From: Plecoglossus altivelis
Lineage: Eukaryota; Chordata; Actinopteri; Osmeriformes; Plecoglossidae
Length of the DNA: 64,000 bases
NCBI GenBank assembly: GCA_036571765.1
Contig: BROE01000001.1
Location: forward strand, 7,368,151-7,432,150
Direction of reading: 5' to 3'
The translations under genes were made by a program, and so were the position numbers. Below, piece after piece: positions 10,801 through 23,800 of this stretch; the first letter of the stretch is position 1, and every line of letters begins with the position of its first letter. The notes beneath the pieces are model-generated. The model ran no database searches. It was not told where the DNA came from and worked only from the letters and a program-made list of their open reading frames with translations.

Positions 10801-13709
10801 GAGTAGGTGGCACCCCCTACGTGGTGGCCTTAATCTGTACTTCAAGTTAACTTGGACGGACACACACCAGCGCGAGAGGCTGGTAAACTGACACCAACAG
10901 GACAGGCGACTCTGAGGGATGAAGGGATGGATGGAGAGAGAAGGGGAGGGAGAGACAAAGAAAGGCAGAGCTGTTCTAGTGCTCTGAGTGATTGCAGTTT
11001 CTCCTCCACTCCCCTGAGGTTTGCCCCAGAAAAACACTGGCAGCCTCTGGATCTGCGCTCCACGCATCACGTGACCAACGCTCCACTTCCTCACAAGAGG
11101 TGTTGATATTCTGTGCATTGCCCAACGTTCTCTAATTAAACAGGACAAAGGCTCATATAATTATTTTTCTCACGTACGAAAAATATGACATTCTTTAGGC
11201 TCATAAAAGGTTTTCTGGTGCGTGGGATTCTTCCTTTTTTCTGTATCAAGAATTTAATAATGTATGCGTCTGGATGGTGCATATTTTAAATCCCACAAAA
11301 TTCATAAGGCAGAGTATTATAATAGATTTTTCTTGATTTTTTGTCTTGATATGGTTGCCTGCCAGCTGGCTAAATTTACTTAGCAGCAAATGCCTGATTC
11401 TAAAGTGTGATATAAAAAGATACATCACACTTTTTTTTCACACTGATAAGAAACAAGGTCTTCTGAAGAATGTTGTTGAACTGGTTGAAGAGCTTACTAC
11501 TTCCTCATTAACCAAGTAGCTAGGAACCATGCTTTTCCTTTTTGTAATCAGCCTCCTCTATGTTGGCACTAATAAAACTGTTCACAAAGTAGGGAAGATC
11601 AAGTTAGACAGCCCAAGCAGAAATCACATATTTCTGTGTTGAAATAAGATTTCAAAGTGAGCTACTGTATACCAGGGAATATGGTGAGTAGACAAGAGAG
11701 AGATAAGAGAGAGCTAAACTGGACTGTGGGCCATATGCTAGCTGGTGCATCACGCTACAGTAACTCCCTGCCCTGTCCCTGTCCGTGTGCTATCTGAGGG
11801 AGCACAGTGTGACTCTGGCCGAGGGATTGGCACCCTGGCTTGGATTAATCCAACAAGAAGGCCTGTTATGAAACGGCCTGGCATGTTTTAGAGCTGGCCG
11901 CACAGGGGGAAGAAGAGGACAGGCGTGCAGTCAGATGGCTGTAGGGCCTGTCAGCCTGCGCTGCCACAGCTTACGAGCTGGTGGCCACGACCGTCTGTTG
12001 TGGTGAGTAGCCGGGCATGTTGTGGCTGCTGTGTCCGTGTGGTAGTGAACACACCAAGCAGGGACGGAGAGGATGGTGGAGGGCTTTCAATCATGTCTTT
12101 GGCCTTTCAAGAAAGCCTTGCCAATTGAGCGTTTAATGAAACAGCACTAATGTGAAGTTATATCACTCAGAGAATCGGATGATTGATGACTAGAGTCTAC
12201 TACAGCTTCAGCCACCTGTCCTTCTCACAGTAAATCAGCACCAGAGTTGGTCAGGTTAGCTGCATGTACACAAGGCAACACCAATATGTAACATGCAGTA
12301 GCTGTAGTGACAACAACAATAGAGAAGTAGAAGGACTTGGCTGCTTTGCTTGATAGCAGTGAACCAGATTTATGTGTTTCTTCATGTCCACACTGAGTGG
12401 AGGAGATGAAGCTTGGTGTCTAAGCAGATCCTGGTTCCTCTCTACTGCTGGAAGGATAGCAAAGAATCTCATTGACCTAGTTAATGTCTTTTCTCTGACT
12501 TCACCAGTGGAGGAGATGAGAGGAGAGAGCGAGGAGAGGAGGGTGAGAGTAGCATAGGGAGTCTACTACTGGAAGAATTTACTGCAGTGCCACACATCCA
12601 CAGGAAGCTGTGAAGAAGTCACTGCTGACAAGACTGTAGTCTCTAGTGACTCCAGTGGGATGGACACTGTCTGTTCACACTGTCAAATATGCATAGAGCA
12701 CCTAGCTCAGGACAAATGACAAAGAAAAGGATTTGGCCTAATCCATTCTGTATGAACCCAGTCATGTCCATATAAAGGATTTATGTGTCCTTTGATGTCA
12801 AAAGCCCTTTGGAAAAAAATCTATTTTCAAATTTTGCATAAACATGTTATTGCATGCAACCTCAACAACACAGACTCATATTCACTCTCTTTATCAATGA
12901 CGCAGACCTCAATCTAATCCCCAAACCCACTCCAGCAAATTTAAGGGTTGAGACAAGTCTGTTCTCAGTTAAACACATCTGTCAGAGACTCCTCATCCTA
13001 ACCTCTGTGGCAGAAGTGTGAAATCTCTAGCTGCCTTTTTGAAACCCTACTGCTGATGTTTATGGTACTAAATTAAATAAATCCTCAACCAATTTTGGAT
13101 AATCCAGTAGATTTTCTCCGTGGTGGACCCCCAAACCATGCAAAAAAAGATTAATGGAACGTGAGCGTTTAATCTGGTCTGAAAAGATGTAATCATATTC
13201 CAGAAGAAAAATTGAAATAGGAAATTGTATTTGCGCTGAACATCTCTGCGGACTGCACACTGAACGCGCAGGTGAAATCCACTTGAAGACGAGTGGACAA
13301 ATTCTTTCAGTTCTCCCTCCTCCCTCCCAGCCAACGTTTCTATAACCGCAGATATCTTATGATGTCTCTAAACGGATTTGAGTCATATGCAGGAGTGGCG
13401 ACAATATCTCGGCAGACACTTGTCTGCTCTGAGTCGCTGTGTTTCTCAGCTCTTTCCCAGAGAAGCGGTGTCATAAAAGGCAATGTGCTCAGATAAGGAC
13501 GTGCTAGACTACAGTGCAGAGCATGTTGAGATGGAGGACCACGCTTAAACTGGGTGGACGAGGACAATGCCTCGCGTGACTTGGCAGGAGCTAGCACAGT
13601 CGAGCTGTCCCTGTGCTGTGGCCAGCGACGCCAGGAGAGATACTCCTCAGAGACCAGGAAGAAGCCGGGGCAGAGGAACGCAGAGTTCCTGCTCTCTCTC
13701 TCTCTCTCT

Positions 13710-13788
<79 letters not shown>

Positions 13789-14856
13789 AAAGTGTACCCT
13801 TTCACACTGCTTACACTGAGTGCCCTTGCATGTCCTCTCCTGTAGCTCAGTGCAAACAGGATATGAGCGTGCGCTGCACCTTTCAGGTTAGCTGATCATT
13901 CGTTTTGAACAGACTGCACATAGTCTGTGTCTCTCTGTCTGGTCCATACAGATGCACTCGCTGAGCAGAGATCAAAGGCTGGATTGGTGCTTGTTCTCTG
14001 GCAGAGTTGGTCGTCATGTATGGAGGAACTGCAGATTGGATGTGCTTGCAATCAAGAAGCCATTTAACAATGGCTTTCAGCAATAATGATTTGCCTCTCT
14101 GCTAGAATGCTCCACAACCAGAGTCACGTTAAATATAGATAATCGTTCCAAACCACTCAGGATATGCAGGAGAAAGTCGGAGATAAGGTCAAGGTCAGTA
14201 TTGCCCCACTTGTTTAACAGAGTTAATCCAACAACTGACATTGAACCTGGTTGCCCTTACTTACTAAAGCCTGTTTTTCTACTTACAAGTCATTCGAACC
14301 ATATGTGCCAAGCCATCTCCTGTCCCACTGACCCATATCTCCCTCTGGCTCTAACCCCTCCTGAGCCACCTGAGCAGGCAGCTTGGGTCTGGACGAGCGT
14401 CTGAGCCATCTGTCTCAGCGCTCCAGACTCCTCTTGTCACAGGAAGTCTAGTACTGCTGATCAATACAGCCCTAAGGACTGCCCACCATCTCACATCCTC
14501 TAGGAATGTCTGTTAAACTGGTTACAGGGGTTCCCCCAGACCAGGCTGGGGGCCACCATCTGGGCTGAAGAGCCCACGGAGTGGCTCTCTGGAGGAGAAT
14601 GGAGCGGTGCTGCCACCTGAGGTCTGGGTGTCGGTTGGTTGGTTGTGACAGTGGTCCTCAGGGATGGTACAACAGAACTCTAACAGCTCCCTGTTGGCTT
14701 CATCCCTTCTGCCTGGGAACCTCAAAGCTGCCCCTGCGTGTGGAGCCGTCAGCCTCTCCCCTTCATTACCGAGCCATTGTGACCCTTCTGACCCAGATGA
14801 GGGGAGGGGTGAGGGGAAAGGAGGGGCTCATTATTAAACAGCTAGACCCCCCCCCT

Positions 14857-14894
<38 letters not shown>

Positions 14895-17800
14895 ACACCA
14901 ATCTGGCAGATAGGAATAAGGGTACATTGTATGGCTACTGCCCATTAGTGGGAGAAGAGGCTTGTCTGAGCCCAGAGAGGAAGAAGACCAGACTGGCTGT
15001 GTGGAGCAGGAGACACAAACACACACCAACATTTACATTCACACACCAACAGAACTGTAGATTTAGATTTGTAGTAAATGTATAGGCTTGATCACTTTAG
15101 ACATGTAACTAATGGTCACTGGCTTAGGGGGAACAACAGGAGACATGGTAATTATGAATGATTTACTGGGCCTCCTGTCGCCTTGTAAGTAGCTTGAATC
15201 CCTAACTCTGTGTTAATCATGGGCTGAGGGTAATTAGTTGCTGATAAGTCCTCAATTAAGATCTGTTAATCAGCAGAAAGATGTTTACAAAAAGTGGGTA
15301 TTTTTCTATAATAATGGGCAAAGCTAGCTCAGGCATGCTGCATGTCATGACACTAGCTGACATCATTCAGGTGTGTTTTTATGAAGGTCTTGGCCGCCCT
15401 CTTTAGGGATACAGGCACAGACCCAGACATTGTGTTTATTGTAGATAGGGAGGTTTTATGGCTTTATTTATTGTTGCATGTGGTTGCTTTGGCCTAAGGT
15501 CCATCTAAATGCATTGCTATCCAGACTGTTATTGTACGCAAAAACACGGCCGATGAAGATACAAGATAAATATAGCAACATCTGACACATCGCTCGATGC
15601 AGCAGTGACTTTCAGTACCTGCCTGCTTCTATAAGACCTTATTAGATCATCCTTTGGTCGGTGACAGTTGAGAGGAGCTTCCCAGTCTATTAGAGATGTA
15701 CAGGTGCGATGGCAGGAACAGTATGACACATGCTGGATGCTTTCCCTGTGTCTGAGTTGCAGCGTTGTTTGCCTGAGGGCTGGAGTCAGAGGTACCAGTC
15801 TGCTCTTGTCTCCTCTCCTGGCATGAGGAACAAGGGCTGATGTTTTCTTCCGTCTCCCTCCTTTTACATGGTTCTCCATGTTGGAGCTGAGCTGTAGCCC
15901 ACTGGCACCATGCCAACTGCCATCCCAGAATACTTGCGGGACCTGCTGGGTAACTCGTCGACAGATGACATGGCAACTTTCCCCCTCCTCCAGGGCTGTT
16001 TGTGCCATGATATCATTTATAACGATTAGTGTTGCTCTGCAAACTCTAACCACATAGGCCGATTTGGGAATAAAGGTACATTTGTAGGTTTGGTTTAGAC
16101 TTAGCTTAGCATAGTTTTGAAGTAGGGAGACCTTTCATGGATACCTCTTTCACAGATAAAGCACACAGATGTAGATGGACCACATCCATGGATTCTGTAT
16201 GAGACGTTAATGTGTCATTTAAGAGAAAGACAAGCGTGGTCACTGAGAGCAGAGCATCCAGTGTCCCTTCTTTTTATAGCAGCTACATCCAATTACTCAC
16301 GCCTCCTGTCTCCCCATTGGGCCTCAACAGGAGCAGCTCTCTCCCTACAGGAGGTTGCCAGTTTCACTCTCCTTATGCTTTTTATCAGTAGGTGATGAAG
16401 GTTGTGAAGGTCACTTTACAGTACATAAATGGCTTTGTCAGGCTTTGATCAGATCATTTGTTCGAACGGAAGAGTATACAGGATGGTTAAAAAAGGGTCT
16501 GATGTTTCAAGAAGCCCTCCCGTTCAATAGCTAATCACCTAAGGCTCTCAGCCTCAGCTCGATAATAGGTTAATGGATATTTAGAATGAGACAGGCCTAT
16601 TTCGGCCAGCTGTTCATCTTATATCCCCAGTGTCCAGTCATTCCACTTCACCCCCTCTAACAGTACCATCACCATAGCAGCCAGTGATGGGCAGCTTAGC
16701 CAGGCGTTGAGTCATTAGTTACTGTGAGGCTTAGAGAAGGACGGCTTTATTACTGTTCACTGGCGGGCCACTGTTACTGATCTGTGTGTTTGTTACTGAA
16801 GTGTGTGTTCACATGCAAAGGCACACACCGGCACAAATGTGTGTTTGTTGTGCATACAAATGTGATGACTTGAGGGGATGAGTGCGGTGTGTTGGGGCCA
16901 GGGCAGCTCTGCTCCTGTGCTGTGCAGGCCCAGTAGACAGGAGCTGACTACAGTAACAAAGACAGCATTGACAGTAGCTGCACATCCGTCTATGGTGGCA
17001 GGCCTGCTGAGGGTGGCTGCTTCAACTGAACCCCCCTGTCTCTCTCTCACTCTCTCTCACTCTCTCTCTCTCTTACTCTCTTTCTCACTTTCTCACTCTC
17101 TCTCTCTTACTCTCTTCTTGCTCTCGCTCTCTCTCGCTCTCTTTCTCCCTCTTTCTCTCGCTCTCTCTTGCTCTCTCTTGCTCTGTCTCTATTTCTGCCC
17201 TGTTACAAAGTGACTTGCTGATCATAGCACTTACCGTAAGACTTTCAGCCAAATAAGTATTTTTAAGATTTTACATTTTTAACACATTTGGTCCTATCAT
17301 AAGAACGTAACTGATACTACATACTACATGATGCAACGTGCTGGTTCTCTTGGTAGACGTAAGGAGGAGGTTATTGCTAGGAGGAGTGTGCATGCGTTTT
17401 CAGTCCTTATCACAGGGTGAGGTGCTCATAAGTGGCTAATTATACCTTTTGTTTTGAACTGTTTAATTTAGGGTCATTACATGCTTGGCAGACTGCAAAA
17501 GGATTTGAATGCAATTTGCCCTTCATTGCAAATCACACTCATGTTCTTATTTCCCTAAGCAGTGATTAACAAATATATTGTGATGGTTTGGGGAGGTAGG
17601 GGTGTGTGTGTTTGTGTGTGTGTGTGTGGGGGGGGGGGTATTACGTCCCTTGCCAGTTGGCATGGCTGTGTCAAACTGAGGCCAGATAGGACACTTACGA
17701 GGAAATGTTTTTTTTTCTTCTGAGAACTCCACGCCATGCCAGAGTTGTAAGGAGGTGTGGGTGAATGTAAGGGGACGCAGTCTGATGATCAGACTGACGT

Positions 17801-20800
17801 CCAAGCAAGCTCCGTATTGAAGACCACTGGGCGTTCGACCCGTACACCCGCTCGCTTGTGCACACACATCGCAGCAACCACGCAAGAATGTGCCAAAGGG
17901 TGTGGTCAAATGGGAGCGGTTGTCTGGAAGAAATATCCAAGTACATCAACAGTCTGACATCCAACCGGGTTCCTGATTTGAAGCAATAATATAAACTCTC
18001 ATATTAACGGAGTGAGATTTATAAAGCACCAGGGAGGAATCTGCCAGCAGTGTCCTGGTGCCTTTTGCAAAGTCTCCGAAAGTCAGAGAACATCCTGTTT
18101 CAATAGAGAAGAAATGATCATTTAGGAAGATATACTGTAGGGAAGACATGCATTAAATATAATCTATGGCCTCCATCCGATGGATGTATTTAAGACAGAT
18201 GCACACTTGTACTCTGAGTTTCGTATGAAACTAAAGACACTTGTGACAACATGAGGACGTCACGGAAACAAGTTACACAAGCATTAAAACAACAACTCAG
18301 GGCTAATGTGATACTAAAACTTCCAGACTATTGACTGGGATTAACATATGAAGAATGTATACAAGGATGCCAATAATCATTCTTCACACATGATCACATT
18401 CCACACTTATCCACAGCTACCAAGAAATGTGTGGCTACAAACATCAAAGCAACAAAGGAAACATGAACATTTGAACAGAATCCCATTAATGTCTAGCCGA
18501 AAAGTGTCTACATCGAGGGAAAGGTCTTGTCATTAAGTGTTTGTATTTGAATATCCAGCATTCTTTAGTTTTCAGGGTTCTGCAGGGCAGTGTAAAGATA
18601 AAGGTGGTGTGCTGCGTCTGTTTAGAAGATGCCTGCGTCCGCTGGGTATTGCCTGACATTGCGGTGACCTCCATATGCTGCTGCCAGGCTGTCTCACCGC
18701 TACACACTTTACACACATGCACACACACGCATCACACACACCACGCACAGAACATCTGACGCACACACTTTACTGGATTAATTTAATTCAGTTAGCTTTG
18801 ACTGGTTTAGGCCTTTTCAAAATACCCCTGTCACTGCTATTCTCAGAGGCTGTCACCCACCTTAGCCAGAGCTTGTTGTAGCCCACCGGTGCCCCACCCG
18901 ACAGGGGAGTCCAGTACACTTGGGATGCCAGGTCTGCCCTGCAGAGCTTGTCTGTTTGCAGTACAGGCCCATTTACACTATAGGCCACTGCTGGTGCTGA
19001 AGATTGATAGTGCCTGTAAAAATAGCAAAGCGTGCCGACATATTACTGTGTAGTGTGAAGTTGTAAGAGGCCATTTTTTCATAGACACACACTCGGCATA
19101 TTGCCTTGTATGTCTGTAGTAACAGTCCACTCTAGTGTAATAATGTGATTCAGAAAAGAGCATTGCTTTCTCTCACACGAGTTTCATAAGGAAAGTTAAA
19201 GAATGTTACTTTACCAGCTCGCCCAGCAAAGTTATTTTCTCAGGTCATTCATGCTTGTATAATCTCTGTGTGAAAGTTTTTACATGGTCTCATCCTTCCA
19301 CGCTCTATTGCTGGTAAATATTCATTTTTGCTGCAATTCTAAATCAAGGCTTTGTCAGTGATGTAAATAGCCATCTGAGTCCCACCCGAGGAGTCACACC
19401 TCTTCCTTTTGTGTGTGATGTCACCCTCGCTGGTCACACCGCACTTCCTGTATAATCTCATTACTGGCAGCAGACGCTCCATTTTACACTCCACACACCT
19501 TGTCGTAAACAAACTCATAGGTCAAGCTGTTCCATCTTAATAAAAAATAATTGAACTTTGCCTCCTTTCTGTCCTTTCTGCCCCTCCCTCTTTGGGTTCC
19601 CTGGATGGGTTTCTTTGTGATGTCACAGCAGGACGTAACCATATTAGTCAGAATGTGTCAAAGCTCAATGCAAGACTGTTGAGAGAACAACTCTCTGGTA
19701 AACACATCCATGCATTACATTCAACATCTGTGGAAGAGAATGTTTAGACTGCAGCGTTGGACTGTTTCTGCAGTAGTTTGCTGAACCTGAAGCACATGCT
19801 TCGTGTTGCAGGATTCTCCTGGGTCCTATCTTTACACCCATGGATGAGTTGGCTATTCAGCCAACCTGATGGCAGATTTTGACAGCTCTGTAAAGAAGTT
19901 GTCTTGGTTTTAAAAAGTAAATCTTCCAAGTCAGCTCAGCCTTGTGCACGTGTACATATACACTCACCCGTACACATGCGCACAAACACACACTCTTCTT
20001 TCTGCTTCCATGCAGGCAGGCGCGAAGTGAGACAGGCAAGCACGAAGGCAGGCAGGGCAGGCAGGCAGGGCCAGCTGGTGCAGGGTGGTAGTCTGGTGAG
20101 GCTGGTTACAGTCCCCTGGGCCCCAGCCAGACTGGTGGATTAACAGACTGTAGTTATACAGCGATTACCCCAGGACTCAATGAACAGGCGCTGTGGGCTT
20201 TCTGTGTATCACAGCCCTCCTCCACACCTCCTCACATCCCCCCACCTCTCTCCCCCTCTCCTTCCCCTTTCCTTGTCCCAGTCTCACACATGGCCCATCA
20301 AAGGCATCTGGAGGGTGCGGGGGAATGGGCTGTGTGTGTTTGTGTTACCAGACAGCAGATTGATCAGGAGCAGCAGATGACCTCAGGGGCCAGTCTGCCC
20401 ACCAGTGATAGGAGCGTTGTTAATGATGGCTGTGTGTTCATCCACACTACTCACTGCTCAGGCACCGTCTAAGTAAAGCTGTTATGTTTGGGCTTTGTGA
20501 GCAGGAATTTTTAATGTGACTCAGGGTTTCTGTTGCTTGTTTTGCTCTACAATTATAATTATGTCAACAATTATAATATTGTAGAACTATAATATCATTA
20601 CAGTATATCAGGAAAGCAATGTTCCTCTATTTTTCTCATTCATACTTGGATTATATATATATACTATGGATTATATTCTGTGAGTATTTGTAAATTACTG
20701 ACAGTAATTTCTAAATGACTGACATTTTGAAAACCCCTTTATGTGCATGTGTAGGGACTAGTAGAAAAATGTGTTGGTGCTGTCTAAGTAGACAGAATGT

Positions 20801-23800
20801 ATTCCCTTGACACACTTTATTGATCACCTTTATGGTGAGAATGTGTTTAATCTCTTCAATCATCATGCAATGGCAAGGCCTTCTCATCTAAAGATGAATC
20901 TTCATTTTACACATACTAAAAAGCTTGTATCCTCTCTATTTCATGTCTTCGTAGGACAGTTTGACCCCATCCATATTGTGATTTTGATGTGTTCAGTGTT
21001 CTCTACTTCTATCCTCTCATGTCTGGCTAGAAGTCTGAATACAGAAGCCATAGGGAAACCTGGGAGTAGTAGTCTGGGCCCTCTCAGTGAGATGCTTTAA
21101 TCCGGTGTCTCCCAAGAGAGATTAGCCCACAGCAGGAATTAAGGGCCAGTGTCAGGGATCCCAGCCCTCACTGAGACCTCAGCTTCCGGCAGGCCATCTG
21201 ATTGGCTGGGGGTGGAGACGCATTAGACTCAAGACTGTTATGTGTAGCGGGCGATTTTACCAGCTAGCACTGCGTGGCTATATCTATCACTAGTTCCAGT
21301 GTTATGAATTAGTGGCATACTGATGACACACATCTTCTAACCTTAAGATGTGTAGGCTGCCCTGTTCTACTCCACACTGTTTGCAGGCTTGCGGAAGAGC
21401 AACGGAAGAGCTGTAAGCAATTGAAGTATCTCTCTCTTTCACATGATGAGAATGTCCCTTCCTTCTCTCAATGCAAAAAGAGGGAGCTGTCTTATCAGAA
21501 AGAGAAAGAGATACACATGAAATGATCAAGTATCCAGAGTGTGGCCAATAATCTTACATTTGTGAAATCAAATCAACATCCACTCAATACCATCTCACTA
21601 TTCACTTGTTCAGCCAAGAGACAGAATCTTAAAACTCTGAATGAGGAATCAGGCTGGAGTACTGAGAGGCTGGAGGCTCCTCTCTGCATGACTCTGTGGG
21701 TCGAAACTCACGTCCGACTCCAGGAGAATACAGAGTGCGGATAAATGTACGTGTTTGTAGCCCACAGCCTGTCTCCGTCCCTCCTCCCTGTGTTAGGATC
21801 TGTGTTGATGCCGTATCTAAGTGGGCTTTCCCTGCTTGTAACCAAGCCAGCGAGTGAGTCAACGTCCGTCTCTGGGCGGAACAAGGTCACCCTCACATTT
21901 TCCATGTGTCTGGCCATAAATGATTCAGGCTGGCCGGCAGGACTGTTTAAGTTAGTTTTAATGCTACTTGGCGAGGGGAGATTCACAGCATTGTGGAGTT
22001 CCCTCAGATGTCAGACGTGGAAAAGATGATACAAAGTTAGGTTAACGTTCAACAGAACAAGCTTTAGTCTACATATAGGTACCAGTTTTCATGCTTTGTT
22101 GCATTTTAGGTCTAAATAATTCCGGTGGTCATGAAGTGCAGTTATAGGAGGCTGCCATGTCTGTGCTGAGAGGGTGTGGTCACACAGGTCAACAGGCAGG
22201 GTGCCTAGCAACATAGCTGTCACATAGATCATCTGGACCTTGAAATACCCTCACCAGCCATCTGGACCTGGGAATAAGGCTCACGCTGCAAGGCTCAATA
22301 TATTCACGGAGGACGGCCTCTCTCACTTTCACTCTCACCGTCTGTCTGTGTCTGTGAGCCTGGGCATGACGTTAGCACACATGACAATGCTCTTCTTTCC
22401 AGGCTCTTCATGCCTGTGTCATAAGAAAAGCAGTGGGCTGGCTCCAATTGAATGATTGTATTTGAACACACGTCAGTTAAACCCCTAAGCTAGCGTGCGG
22501 AAGGACACTTTTGATCCAGGCTTTGCGTGCAGCCACCAGTATTAGGAGGCTTTTTCCCATTGGACAGGCTGATGCTTAGCAGCCAGCATTGTGGATCCAT
22601 TCTGTCCCACTGAATCTGAGCTGGGATAAGACGTCTGTCACTCTGCGTTGGAAACCGTTGCTCCATACTGCATCTTTAACATAGCCGGATGTACCCGGTG
22701 GCACTGCACACGGCTCACTGCCCAATGCACTCTACCACCTGTGCACATCACAGGAGCTGTGCACTGCAGCTAAGCATGGGTCTGCAGAGACTTAACAGAC
22801 TAGTTGAGCCCAGTTGAACTGCTTGTTTTCACCTTGTCAGCTTGGTATATTTTGATGACTGGAACCGTGGCGTGTTCGTCATGCGTTTTGGATGGTTTAT
22901 GAAACACGCTTGTACTGTAGTGGCGGTGCAGTACAATCTAGATTATGCGACTGCCCTCATCCGACCCGGTGAGTCAGTTGAGTCAGGAAGCTTTTCACGA
23001 TGACCAGATGGGTCGGATGGAACTGCCTTCACGTGCATTTATCAGAGACGGCCATTATGCCGTGTCATGTGATCCGCGTTAGTAAAAAAGCTTCCTTATT
23101 AGATTTGGCCTTTGACTTGATGATGAGAACATTATGTAACACATCCACATTACATTAGTGGCCATGTGCATTTATGCAGTGCCCCTTTGTATCAGCCTGT
23201 AGCTCTTGCAGAATTAATTAGTTATTGCATGTATCCATGTAACACACATGTAACATGTCCTCAGTCATATGGGAACTGTCAGGATTAATCATGAAATGAT
23301 TATTAATGAATGCAGCTGCTGTGATCATATTGGACACTGTAGTGTGTCGCCTGTAGTGTGCTGTATCTGCTAATTTCCTTTAGAAAAACAGCATTCTGGA
23401 TTGAAACCTGCCTACCTGTTATCTATTACTTGTGTGGTTGAGTAATGTGTTTAGTGAGATAATTCATACTTTAAAGTCTTCTGTATTTTTTTCAGACTGC
23501 ATTAAGGAGGAGAGGGAGCAGAGAAGCTTTCAAGGATAAAAAGTCCATTAACCAGGTAGGTTTCCTACAATGTAACACTACGTGTGTCTGTTCAAATGGC
23601 TTCACACAAACAATTCAGTCCTGTCCTTCCTCTCTGTCCTTCCTCTGTCCTTCCTCTCTGTCCTTCCTCTGTCCTTCCTCTCTGTCCTTCCTCTCTGTCC
23701 TTCCTCTGTCCTTCCTCTCTGTCCTTCCTCTCTGTCCTCCCTCTCTGTCCTTCCTCTCCGTCCTCCCACTCCTGCGCAGGAGGACAGCGCAGACCTCAGG

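Larger units (their letters stand above)
9954..23495 (+). other. mtcl2: mtcl2 intron 3 (13.5 kb), no gene seen; candidate regulatory DNA
   Basis: This is the largest intron and separates ...NELERAKE from TALRRRGSRE. It contains TC tracts (13692-13788, 17038-17192), AC/TG microsatellites (14858-14898, 17601-17638) and homeodomain-site-rich stretches near 11.84, 15.06-15.31 and 23.2-23.35 kb that could be enhancers. Open frames inside it (for example minus 15529-16053 and plus 8-10 kb range fragments) lack family resemblance, splice context or conserved motifs. No RNA gene was recognised. Confidence 0.85.

Noticed and set aside
13554..13895. Ser/Leu-rich open frames
   Set aside because: Translation of a (TC)n microsatellite.
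15529..16053. 174-codon open frame on the minus strand in mtcl2 intron 3
   Set aside because: No family resemblance, low-quality composition, overlapped by another frame, and no splice or promoter context. Probably chance.
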